From the NCBI RefSeq assembly GCF_020873915.1, contig NZ_JAHWGP010000001.1:62001-126000 (forward strand): DNA of 64,000 nucleotides. The letters are read 5' to 3'. The DNA comes from Streptomyces sp. DH5 (lineage in GTDB: Bacteria; Actinomycetota; Actinomycetes; Streptomycetales; Streptomycetaceae). This document shows positions 1 to 8,049 of this stretch, piece by piece. The notes beneath the pieces are model-generated. The model did no database searches. It was not told where the DNA came from and worked only from the letters and a program-made list of their open reading frames with translations. Position 1 is the first letter of the stretch, and every line of letters begins with the position of its first letter. The translations under genes and the position numbers were made by a program.

Positions 1-2267
1 TGCTCACCGCCCTCGCCCTCGCCGTGGCCTCCCGGCACCGCCCGGACCCCGGCACCACCTCCGTCGTGGTGGACGTCGAGGGCCACGGCCGCGAGGACCT
101 CGAACAGGAAGCCGACCTGTCGGAAACCGTCGGCTGGCTCACCTCCCTGTACCCCGTCCGCCTCGACCCGGGAATCCCCGGCTGGGACCCCGGGAGCGCC
201 GACCCCGCCTCCGACGACCGCCTCGGCGAGGCCGTGCGCCGGGTCACGGCCCAGCTCGGCCGGGTACCGCGGCACGGCTCCGGCTACGGCCTGCTGCGCC
301 ACCTCAACCCCGGGACGGCGGCCCGCCTGGCCACCCTCCCGACACCCCAGCTGTGCTTCAACTACCTGGGCCGGCACAACGGTTCGGCGTCCGGGGACGA
401 GGAGTGGGGCGTCGCCCCCGAGTCCGGCGTGCTGCCGCTCGGCGCCGACCCGCGGATGCCGCTGACCCATGTCGCCGAGGTCAACGCCGCGGTCGAGGAC
501 GGTCCGGACGGCCCCCGCCTCGTCGCCCACTGGCGGTGGGCACGGCGCCTGCTGACCGAGAACGAGGCCGGGGAGCTGGCGGACCTGTGGTTCACGGCCC
601 TGCGCGCCCTCGTCGCCCACGGCGGCGCGCGGTCGGCCCGCGCCGCGCAGGAGGACGCCGCCGAACGCTCCCGGCTGGCCGCCCGCGTCGGACACCCCGT
701 CGAGCGGCTGCTGCCGATGACGCCCACCCAGGAGGGACTGCTCTTCCACGCCCGCTACGACAGCGAGGACCTCGACGTCTACACCGTGCAGATCGCGATG
801 GAGACCCGGGGCCCGCTGGACACCGAACGGTTCCGGCACGCCTGCGACGCCCTGCTGCGCCGCCACCCCGTGCTCCGTTCCGCCTTCCTCCAGCGGCGCT
901 CGGGCGAGCCGGTACAGGCCGTGGCGGGGCACGTCCGGATGCCCTGGCAGGTCCACGACCTGACCGGGCTGGACGGCCCGGAGCAGGACGCCCGTCGCGC
1001 GGAACTGCTGGAAGCCGACCGGCACCGCCGCTTCGACCCCGCCGTGCCGCCGCTGATGCGCTGCACCGTGCTCGCGCTGGCCGAGGACCGGCACCAACTG
1101 GTGCTGAGCATGCACCATCTGCTCGCCGACGGCTGGTCCACGTCCCTGCTGCTGCGGGACCTGCTGGCGCTCTTCGACGGGAACGGCGACACCGGCGACC
1201 TGCCCGCTCCCGGCCACTACCGCGATCACCTCGACTGGCTCGCCGCTCAGGACCGGGACGCCGCACGCTCCGCCTGGAGCACGGCCCTGGCCGGCCTGCC
1301 CACGCCCACCCTGGTGAGCCCGGGCCGTGACACCGCCCGCGTACGGGTCCTGCCGGGGACTCTCACCGTCGAGCTGTCCGAGACGGACACCGCCACCCTG
1401 CTCGACGCGGCCCGCGGCCACGGCGTCACGCCCAACACCCTGGTCCGCGCGGTGTGGGCGCTGTGCCTGCACGACCTGACCGGGCAGCGGGACCTGCTCT
1501 TCGGCGCCGTGGTCTCGGGGCGGGAGGCCGATCTGCCGGACGTCGCCGAGACCGTCGGGATGTTCGTCAACACCGTGCCGGTCCGGGTGCGCCTGGACGC
1601 CGACGAGCCGGTGACGGACCTGCTGCGCCGCATGCAGGGCGAGCAGGCCGTACTGCTGCCCCACCACCACCTCGCCCTGGCCGAGGTGCAGCGGGCCGTG
1701 GGACGGGGCCCGCTGTTCGACAGCTGCGTGGTCTTCGAGAACTTCCCCCTGGCCCAGGACCTCCCGAGCCCCGAGGAGGGTCTGCGCCTGGTCGGTCTGG
1801 CGGGCCACGACCCGTACCACTACCCGCTGAAGCTCATGGTCGCCCCCGGCAGCCGCCTCCGGCTGGAGATCGGCCACCGCGCCGACCTCCTCGAGGAGGG
1901 GACCGGCGAGCGGGTCGCCGCCCGGCTGCGCGAGCTGCTGACCGCCCTGCCGGCGGCGCTCACCGACCCGACCGGGCGCTTCCTGCGCCACCACGCCCCG
2001 TCCGCCGCCTCGCCGGACGCCGACGTCCGGCGCCTGTGCGACCTGGCGGCCGGCGTCCTCGGACGCACCGCCGGCGCCGACGACGACGTGTTCGACCTCG
2101 GCTGCGACTCACTGACCGCCCTGCGCCTGGCCGGCCGCATCGAGGCCGAAATGGACGTCGCCCTCGACGTCTCGGCCGTCTTCCGCCACCGCACACCCAG
2201 AGCCCTCGCCGCCGCGCTCACCGCACGACGCGGCGCCGGGACCGCACCCACCGGGAGAACGACATGA
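1..2267 (+). CDS. Nonribosomal peptide synthetase, C-terminal part (E-C-PCP), 5' end outside window
   Basis: The reading frame is open to the left window edge, so the true start lies upstream. The first ~200 residues are the back half of an epimerization domain: VEGHGRE, TVGWLTSLYPVRL, then GSGYGLLRHL and the late motif FNYLGR. A full condensation domain follows, opening with LPMTPTQEGLLFHARY and carrying the catalytic motif MHHLLADGWS (about 1110-1140). The protein ends with a carrier domain whose phosphopantetheine serine is in LGCDSL (Ser codon 2109-2111). No adenylation or thioesterase domain follows this condensation domain, so the last module is C-PCP only and must be loaded and released by another protein. 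Its stop overlaps the MbtH start (ATGA). Confidence 0.92.
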   Translation, partial: LTALALAVASRHRPDPGTTSVVVDVEGHGREDLEQEADLSETVGWLTSLYPVRLDPGIPGWDPGSADPASDDRLGEAVRRVTAQLGRVPRHGSGYGLLRHLNPGTAARLATLPTPQLCFNYLGRHNGSASGDEEWGVAPESGVLPLGADPRMPLTHVAEVNAAVEDGPDGPRLVAHWRWARRLLTENEAGELADLWFTALRALVAHGGARSARAAQEDAAERSRLAARVGHPVERLLPMTPTQEGLLFHARYDSEDLDVYTVQIAMETRGPLDTERFRHACDALLRRHPVLRSAFLQRRSGEPVQAVAGHVRMPWQVHDLTGLDGPEQDARRAELLEADRHRRFDPAVPPLMRCTVLALAEDRHQLVLSMHHLLADGWSTSLLLRDLLALFDGNGDTGDLPAPGHYRDHLDWLAAQDRDAARSAWSTALAGLPTPTLVSPGRDTARVRVLPGTLTVELSETDTATLLDAARGHGVTPNTLVRAVWALCLHDLTGQRDLLFGAVVSGREADLPDVAETVGMFVNTVPVRVRLDADEPVTDLLRRMQGEQAVLLPHHHLALAEVQRAVGRGPLFDSCVVFENFPLAQDLPSPEEGLRLVGLAGHDPYHYPLKLMVAPGSRLRLEIGHRADLLEEGTGERVAARLRELLTALPAALTDPTGRFLRHHAPSAASPDADVRRLCDLAAGVLGRTAGADDDVFDLGCDSLTALRLAGRIEAEMDVALDVSAVFRHRTPRALAAALTARRGAGTAPTGRTT

Positions 2268-2464
2268 CCAACCCCTTCGACAACGAGGACGGCACCTTCC
2301 ACGTGCTCGTCAACGGCGAGCGCCAGCACTGCCTCTGGCCCGCCTTCGCCCTGGTGCCGCCCGGCTGGGACGTCGTCCTCGCCGACAGCGACCGGCGGAC
2401 CTGCCTGGACCACATCGAGCAGAACTGGACCGACATGCGCCCGGCGAGCCTCGCCGACGCCTGA
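2264..2464 (+). CDS. MbtH-like NRPS adenylation-domain partner
   Basis: This 66-residue protein is a typical MbtH-family chaperone, which binds and activates NRPS adenylation domains. Family features visible are NPFDNEDGTFHVLVNGE, the QHCLWP segment, the PPGWDVV tryptophan motif and the terminal NWTDMRPASL. It starts at an ATG inside the ATGA overlap with the upstream NRPS gene, so the two are translationally coupled. It supports the view that adenylation domains encoded upstream of the window need it. Confidence 0.96.
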   Translation: MTNPFDNEDGTFHVLVNGERQHCLWPAFALVPPGWDVVLADSDRRTCLDHIEQNWTDMRPASLADA

Positions 2465-2529
2465 CCCGCCCCCGCCCCGCCGGCGCACAACCCGCACAGC
2501 ACCGCCCTCACAGACAGGTGGCCGCACCC

Positions 2530-3669
2530 ATGCAGAACGACTCCGTGGTCGTCAACTCCTGGAATGAATGGGACCCCCTCGAGGAGATGGTCGTCGGCTC
2601 GGCCGACAACGCCTGCTTCGAGCCCACCGAGCCGGGAAGCCGGCCCGCCATCCGCAACGCCCCCGACACGCCCTTCCCGACCGGCCCGAAGTCCAAGGAA
2701 GCGGTCGACCTCGCCAACGAGGAGCTCGACGGGCTCGTCCGCCTCCTGGAGTCCCAGGGCGTCACGGTCCGCCGCCCCGCCCCGTACGACTTCACCCGCC
2801 CGCTCACCACTCCCGACTTCGAGGTCGGGAACCAGTACTGCGCGGTCTGCCCTCGCGACGTGATGATCACCCTCGGCAACGAGATCGTCGAGGCCACCAT
2901 GTCGCGCCGGGCCCGCTACTTCGAGTACCAGCCGTACCGCAAACTGGTCTACGAGTACTGGAACGCCGACCCGCGCGTGACGTGGACCGCCGCCCCCAAG
3001 CCCTCGATGGCGGACGGCATGTACCGCGAGGACTTCTGGGAGTGGCCGCTCGAGGAGCGGCACGAGCGCATGCACGCCTTCGAGTTCTGCGTCACGCAGG
3101 ACGAGGTCGTCTTCGACGCCGCCGACATGAGCCGGCTCGGCCGGGACATCCTCGTCCAGGAGTCGATGACCACCAACCGCGCGGGCATCCGCTGGCTCAG
3201 GCAGCACCTGGAGCCGCGCGGTTTCCGCGTCCACACCGTGCACTTCCCGCTGGACTTCTTCCCCTCCCACATCGACTGCACCTTCGTGCCGCTGCGTCCC
3301 GGCCTGATCCTCACCAACCCCGAGCGCCCGCTGAAGGAGGGCGAGGAGAAGATGTTCCTCGCCAACGACTGGGAACTGGTCGAGGCCCCGCAGCCGGTGC
3401 TGACCAACGAGGAGATGCCGCAGTACTGCCAGTCCTCCAAGTGGCTGTCCATGAACGTGCTCAGCATCTCCCCGACCAAGGTCGTCTGCGAGGAGAACGA
3501 GAAGCCCCTCCAGGACCTGCTGGCCGACCGTGGCTTCGAGGTGTTCACGGTGCCCTTCCGGCACGTCTTCGAGTACGGCGGCTCCCTGCACTGCGCCACC
3601 TGGGACGTCCGCCGCACCGGCACCCGCGAGGACTACTTCCCCCACCTCGACTACACGCCCCTCGTCTGA
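2530..3669 (+). CDS. Amidinotransferase (arginine:glycine amidinotransferase family)
   Basis: The protein transfers an amidino group from arginine to an amine and belongs to the AGAT fold of guanidino-modifying enzymes. It opens with VVVNSWNEWDPLEEMVVG, typical of the family. Catalytic residues are in place, numbered from this ATG: Asp in VVFDAADMSRLGRD (~196), His in SHIDCTF (~247) and the nucleophilic Cys in GGSLHCATWD (~355). ATG 2530 is preferred over GTG 2518 because AGGTGG lies about 8-13 bases upstream. It lies 65 bp after MbtH in the same direction, so it probably modifies a precursor or the peptide of this NRPS pathway. The substrate cannot be named from sequence. Confidence 0.92.
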   Translation: MQNDSVVVNSWNEWDPLEEMVVGSADNACFEPTEPGSRPAIRNAPDTPFPTGPKSKEAVDLANEELDGLVRLLESQGVTVRRPAPYDFTRPLTTPDFEVGNQYCAVCPRDVMITLGNEIVEATMSRRARYFEYQPYRKLVYEYWNADPRVTWTAAPKPSMADGMYREDFWEWPLEERHERMHAFEFCVTQDEVVFDAADMSRLGRDILVQESMTTNRAGIRWLRQHLEPRGFRVHTVHFPLDFFPSHIDCTFVPLRPGLILTNPERPLKEGEEKMFLANDWELVEAPQPVLTNEEMPQYCQSSKWLSMNVLSISPTKVVCEENEKPLQDLLADRGFEVFTVPFRHVFEYGGSLHCATWDVRRTGTREDYFPHLDYTPLV

Positions 3670-3683
3670 CCCGCCGGGGCCGT

Positions 3684-3717
3684 CGTGACCGGGCGCCGCA
3701 GCGTCCGCCCGGTCACG
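3684..3717 (+). terminator. Hairpin after amidinotransferase gene
   Basis: Perfect 12-bp inverted repeat CGTGACCGGGCG / CGCCCGGTCACG (3684-3695 and 3706-3717) with a 10-nt loop, 15 bp after the stop codon. There is no U tract, as is usual in Streptomyces. The right arm is the first unit of the 28-bp tandem repeat listed next. Confidence 0.65.
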
Positions 3718-3812
3718 GCGGCGCCGCAGCGTCCGCCCGGTCACGGCGGCGCCGCAGCGTCCGCCCGGTCACGGCAGCGCCGCAGCGTCCGCCCGGTCAC
3801 GGCGGCTCCGCA
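3701..3812. repeat. 28-bp tandem repeat, four copies
   Basis: Four head-to-tail 28-bp units begin with GCGTCCGCCCGGTCACGG at 3701, 3729, 3757 and 3785. Units 3 and 4 differ from the first two at one base each. Every unit contains a copy of the right arm of the upstream hairpin, so several alternative hairpins can form with the single left arm. There are no spacers, so it is not a CRISPR array. Confidence 0.9.
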
Positions 3813-4440
3813 GATCCGCCCCCGGACCGCCCGTCGCGCGGGGCTGCAGCCCCGCGCCCACGACCGTCCCGCACGGCCTCTGCCGCCCAGGGGTGCCTCC
3901 CCTCGGCACGGACCCCTGCGCGGGGCGAGACCGGGCCGGACGGTCCGGCCAGGACTGCCAGGACTGCCAGGACTGCCCGGCCCTGACGGCCCGGGCGATG
4001 ACGCGCGCAGACAGTCCTGGCTCCACCGCGCACACCGGCGTCCATCCCCGGTGCGCCCCGGCAGGTCCTCGGCCGTCGGCCGTCCGGCTCCCGCGGCAGG
4101 TCCCGCAGCCCACCTCCCGGCCACCCGGCCTCCCCGGGTGATGACCCGCCGCGGCGCCGCGACGAGCCGCGCTCGAAACCCGGCGCCGGGTGGGGCCGGG
4201 ACGACGGCCGCCCGCCTCCGGGGCCGTGCCCGCACGCCCGTCCGGGCGAGCGCGACCATGTCTCCCGCGGAAGCAGCCCCGTCCGCCGACCACCCGGGTG
4301 TCCGGACAGGCCGCCGTTCGGCCGCTGGTCCCCGGCGCCCCACAGGCGCGAGAACATGCACCCGGCGCACACCCCCGCGCTCGACACGCACACCATCGCC
4401 GCCCGCCGGCACGGGGAGTGAAGGGCCCCCGTCCCGGGCA
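3813..4440. other. Gene-free GC-rich stretch with a 9-bp triplet repeat
   Basis: No reading frame here shows protein-like composition. The only structure seen is AGGACTGCC repeated three times without a gap at 3951-3977. The stretch separates the NRPS unit from the importer operon. Confidence 0.5.
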
Positions 4441-4448
4441 GGACCTTG

Positions 4449-4465
4449 CTGCAACTAATATGCAA
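4449..4465. promoter_or_regulatory. Candidate Nur (nickel regulator) box
   Basis: CTGCAA-CTAAT-ATGCAA matches the Streptomyces Nur box (tTGCaa-n5-ttGCAA), with the invariant TGC-N9-GCA spacing intact and two flank mismatches. It lies 35-51 bp before the substrate-binding protein start. The Nur consensus and its use at the S. coelicolor nikABCDE operon are established knowledge; function here is inferred. Confidence 0.6.
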
Positions 4466-4499
4466 CAGCGATGTCCGGGCAAGATGGATGTGAGGTTCG

Positions 4500-6086
4500 A
4501 TGACGACCCGACGAATACGGGGGGCCGCCGCCGCGGTGGCGATGGCCGCAGCGGTCACCGCGTGCTCGGCGCCCGGCAACGGCGGCGCGGACGGCGGCGG
4601 GGCCGAGTCCGTGGTGATCGGGGTCTCCACCGAACCGGACACCCTCAGCCCGCTGCTCGGCTACGGCAAGGACGGCAACTCCAAGATCTTCGACGGACTC
4701 CTCGCCCGCGACGCCGACCTGGGCCTGGAGCCCGCGCTCGCCGAGGCACTCCCCGAGATCACCGACGGCGGCCGCACCTACACGTACACCCTCCGCGACG
4801 GCGTGAAGTTCAGCGACGGCGAACCGCTGACCGCGGACGACGTGGTGTTCACGTACCGCACCGTCCTGGACGACAAGACCAACAACACCGCCAAGAGTGA
4901 ACTGGACGCGATCAAGGAGGTCAAGGCGGTGGGCGACGACAAGGTCGTCTTCACCCTCGACTACCCCTACGCGGCCTTCGCCGCCCGCACGGTGCTGCCC
5001 GTCGTCCCCGAACACGTCGCCGGCAAGCAGGACCCCAACACCGGCGCCTTCAACACCGAGCCCATCGGCACCGGGCCGTACGTCCTCACCGGCTGGAGCA
5101 AGGGCGAGAAGCTCACCTTCAAGGCCAACCCGGACTACTGGGGCGGCGCGCCGAAGGTGAAGAAGCTCACCATGGCGATCATCGCCGACGACGACGTCCG
5201 CGCCACCCGGCTGCGCTCCGGCGACCTGGACGGCGCGACCCTCCCGCCGAACCTCGCCGCCACCTTCGAGGGCGACGCCGGCAAGAAGACGCACCGGGCG
5301 ACGTCGTACGACTTCCGGGCGGTCAGCCTGCCCACCGGCAACCCGGTCACCGGCGACACCGCGATCCGCCGCGCCCTGGACCTCGCCGTGGACCGCGAGG
5401 CCATGGTCGACAAGATCCTCGACGGCGCCGGCCGCCCCGCCTACGGCCCCCTCCCGGTCGACGACGCCTGGTTCGCAAAGGACGTCGAACGCCCCCAGGA
5501 CCTCGCCGAGGCCGGACGTCTCCTGGACGAGGCCGGCTGGAAGCCCGGCAAGGACGGCGTCCGCGCCAAGGACGGCCGCCCCGCCCGCTTCACCCTCTAC
5601 TACCCCTCCGGCGACAAGGTCCGCCAGGACCACGCCCTCGCCTACGCCTCCGACGCCAAGAAGACCGGCATCGACGTCCGGGTGGAGAGCGCCACCTGGG
5701 AGGTCATCGAGCCCCGGATGAAGCAGGACGCCGTGCTCGCCGGCTTCGGCTCCACCGGCGACCCCGACTTCGGCCTCTACACCCTGCTGCACTCCTCCCT
5801 CGCCGGGGACGGCTTCAACAACATGGCCCTCTACGACGACCCGGCCGTGGACGAGGCCCTCGACACCGGCCGCCGCAGCCAGGACACCAAGGCCCGCGAG
5901 GCCGCCTACGACGACCTCCAGCGCGCACTCGTCAAGAACCCCGGCTACACCTTCCTCACCCACATCGACCACCTGTACGTCCTCGACGACCGCTGGAAGG
6001 ACCTCACCACGCAGACCGAACCGCACGAGCACGGCTTCGCCAGCGGACCCTGGTGGAACGTCGAGGACTGGCAGCCCACGGCATGA
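4500..6086 (+). CDS. ABC importer substrate-binding lipoprotein (family 5, nickel/peptide class; NikA-like)
   Basis: This 528-residue extracytoplasmic binding protein has a lipoprotein signal (basic start, Ala-rich core, lipobox VTAC at about residues 19-22). Family-5 features are visible: VSTEPDTLSPLLGYG, YTYTLRDGVKFSDGEPLTADDVVFTY, EPIGTGPYVLTGW and the DLAEAGRLLDEAGW segment. The family binds oligopeptides, dipeptides or nickel chelates. A Nur-like box just upstream favours nickel. It is first in an operon whose next four genes each overlap the previous stop. Alternative: an oligopeptide or small-metabolite importer linked to the neighbouring NRPS. Confidence 0.9.
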   Translation: MTTRRIRGAAAAVAMAAAVTACSAPGNGGADGGGAESVVIGVSTEPDTLSPLLGYGKDGNSKIFDGLLARDADLGLEPALAEALPEITDGGRTYTYTLRDGVKFSDGEPLTADDVVFTYRTVLDDKTNNTAKSELDAIKEVKAVGDDKVVFTLDYPYAAFAARTVLPVVPEHVAGKQDPNTGAFNTEPIGTGPYVLTGWSKGEKLTFKANPDYWGGAPKVKKLTMAIIADDDVRATRLRSGDLDGATLPPNLAATFEGDAGKKTHRATSYDFRAVSLPTGNPVTGDTAIRRALDLAVDREAMVDKILDGAGRPAYGPLPVDDAWFAKDVERPQDLAEAGRLLDEAGWKPGKDGVRAKDGRPARFTLYYPSGDKVRQDHALAYASDAKKTGIDVRVESATWEVIEPRMKQDAVLAGFGSTGDPDFGLYTLLHSSLAGDGFNNMALYDDPAVDEALDTGRRSQDTKAREAAYDDLQRALVKNPGYTFLTHIDHLYVLDDRWKDLTTQTEPHEHGFASGPWWNVEDWQPTA

Positions 6087-7075
6087 CACGCGCCCCCTGG
6101 GGAGCCATGGCACGGCTCACGGCACGGCGTGCCCTGTACGCCGTGCCGGTGCTCCTGATCGTCACCTTCGGCGTGTTCGCGGTCGCCGCCGCCTCACCCT
6201 TCGACCCCGTCAAGGCGTACGCGGGCACCGCCGCGCTCGGCGCCGACCAGGAGACCCTGGACCGGCTGCGGGAGAACCTCGGCGTGGACCGGCCCTTCAC
6301 CGCCCGCTGGTGGGACTGGCTTACCTCCGCGCTCGGCGGCGACTTCGGCCAGTCCACCGTCATGCGCCAGCCGGTGGCCGAGGTCATCGGCGAACGCCTG
6401 GTCTGGTCGGCGCTGCTGTGCACAGCGGCGTTCGCCGTCGCCGTGCTGCTCGGCACCGTCCTCGGCGTGCTCGCCGCCCGCCGCCCCGGCTCCCTCCTCG
6501 ACCGTACGGTCACCTCCCTCGCGTACTCCCTGGAGGCGGCCCCCGTCTTCTGGATCGCGCTGCTCGCCGTCTGGCTGTTCGCCCTGGAACTGGACGTCCT
6601 GCCGGCCGGCGGCCTCACCGACACCGGCACCGACCAGGTCACCTTCGGGCAGGTCACCAGCCACCTGATCCTGCCCGCCGGGGTGCTCGCCGTCTCCCAG
6701 CTGCCCTGGTTCACCCTGTACGTCCGTCAGGGCGTCGGCGACGCCCTCGCCGAGGACCCCGTCCGCGGGGCCAGGGCCCGAGGCATCAACGAGCGCACCG
6801 TCCTGCTCGGCCACGCCCTGCGCTCCGGACTGCTGCCCGTGCTCACCCTGATCGGCTCCCGCGTCCCCGAACTCATCACCGGCGCCCTGCTGGTGGAGAG
6901 CGTCTTCAGCTGGCCCGGCATCGCCGCGGCCACCGTGGAGGCGGCCACCGCCGTCGACTTCCCGCTGCTGGCCGCGCTCACCACCCTCGCCACCGCCGCC
7001 GTCCTCGCCGGAAACCTCCTCGCCGACCTGCTCTACGGGCTGATCGACCCGAGGGTGAAGCTGAATGAGATGTGA
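6083..7075 (+). CDS. ABC importer permease 1 (DppB/NikB-like)
   Basis: The protein is an inner-membrane permease with about six membrane segments and the binding-protein-dependent transport signature near GARARGINERTVLLGHALR, which contacts the ATPase. The N-terminal ARLTARRALYAVPVLLIVTF pattern is typical of DppB-type subunits. ATG 6083 is chosen because it gives the ATGA overlap with the binding-protein stop; a GTG at 6053 would overlap by 34 bp. Confidence 0.92.
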   Translation: MTRAPWGAMARLTARRALYAVPVLLIVTFGVFAVAAASPFDPVKAYAGTAALGADQETLDRLRENLGVDRPFTARWWDWLTSALGGDFGQSTVMRQPVAEVIGERLVWSALLCTAAFAVAVLLGTVLGVLAARRPGSLLDRTVTSLAYSLEAAPVFWIALLAVWLFALELDVLPAGGLTDTGTDQVTFGQVTSHLILPAGVLAVSQLPWFTLYVRQGVGDALAEDPVRGARARGINERTVLLGHALRSGLLPVLTLIGSRVPELITGALLVESVFSWPGIAAATVEAATAVDFPLLAALTTLATAAVLAGNLLADLLYGLIDPRVKLNEM

Positions 7076-8049
7076 CTCCCGTGGCTGACCCCACCGTCAA
7101 GAAGACGGACCCCACCGTCGAGAAGACGGACGCTGCCGCGACGACGGACACCGCCGCCGCGACGACGGACACCGCCGGGCGCGCGGCCCCCACGGTGTGG
7201 CGCGCGCACGGCACCGCGCGCCGCTCCACCCACACCCTCCGCCTGCGCGTCTCCGCCGCCCTGGTCGCCGTGACGGCCCTCGCGGTCCTGCTCGTACCGC
7301 CCCTGGTCCAGCTCGACCAGCAGGCCGTCGACCTGGCCGCCAAACTCCTGCCCCCGAGCTGGGCCCACCCCTTCGGCACCGACGACGTGGGCCGCGACCT
7401 GCTGCTGCGCTGCGTCTACGGACTCAGGGTGTCGCTGCTGGTGGGTGTGGTGGCCGCGCTCACCGCGACCGTGATCGGCACCGCCGTCGGCGCCGCCGCC
7501 GGCGCGCTCGGCGGCTGGGCCGACCGGCTGATCATGCGCCTGGTCGACACCCTGTCCTCCGTGCCGCACCTGCTGCTCGGCATCTTCATCATCGCCATGT
7601 TCCGGCCGGGTGTCTGGCCGGTGGTCGTCTCCGTCGCCCTCACCCACTGGCTGTCCACCGCCCGCATCGTGCGCGCCGAGGTCCTCTCGCTGCGTTCCCG
7701 CCCCTACATCGACGCGGCCGTCTCCGGCGGCGCGTCCCGGTGGCGGGTCACGGTCCGCCACCTCCTGCCCGGCGTGCTTCCGCAGGCCGGACTCGCCGCC
7801 GTCCTGATGGTCCCGCACGCCATGTGGCACGAGTCGGCCTTGTCCTTCCTCGGCCTCGGCCTGCCCGCGCACACCGCCAGCCTGGGCACCCTCATCCAGG
7901 GCGCCCGCGGCTCCCTGCTCGCCGGACAGTGGTGGCCCACCCTCTTCCCCGGCCTGTTCCTGATCATCCCCACCCTCGCCATCGCCGGCCTCGCCGGAGT
8001 CTGGCGCGAGCGGATCAACCCCCGCCGCCGATCGGAGCTGATGCTGTGA
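7072..8049 (+). CDS. ABC importer permease 2 (DppC/NikC-like)
   Basis: A 325-residue permease. The DppC-type periplasmic segment HPFGTDDVGRDLLLRCVYG and the ATPase-contact loop AAVSGGASRWRVTVRHLLPG are present. Start GTG 7072 overlaps the previous stop (GTGA). Its first ~40 residues are an unusual repeated, charged cytoplasmic extension (TDPTVKKTDPTVEKTD, then ATTDTAAATTDTA) absent from ordinary DppC proteins; the DNA repeats here are near perfect, suggesting recent slippage. Confidence 0.92.
   Translation: MTPVADPTVKKTDPTVEKTDAAATTDTAAATTDTAGRAAPTVWRAHGTARRSTHTLRLRVSAALVAVTALAVLLVPPLVQLDQQAVDLAAKLLPPSWAHPFGTDDVGRDLLLRCVYGLRVSLLVGVVAALTATVIGTAVGAAAGALGGWADRLIMRLVDTLSSVPHLLLGIFIIAMFRPGVWPVVVSVALTHWLSTARIVRAEVLSLRSRPYIDAAVSGGASRWRVTVRHLLPGVLPQAGLAAVLMVPHAMWHESALSFLGLGLPAHTASLGTLIQGARGSLLAGQWWPTLFPGLFLIIPTLAIAGLAGVWRERINPRRRSELML

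Noticed and set aside
3701-3812. Regular 28-bp repeats resembling a CRISPR array
   Set aside because: Units are directly adjacent with no spacers and no cas genes are near.
3685-4458. Frames of 230-280 codons in the gap before the importer
   Set aside because: Arg/Pro/Gly-rich, overlapping in several frames at once and built on the tandem repeat; no start signals.
4455-6113. Minus-strand frame opposite the binding-protein gene
   Set aside because: Antisense shadow caused by GC-rich third positions; valine/glycine-rich with no motif.
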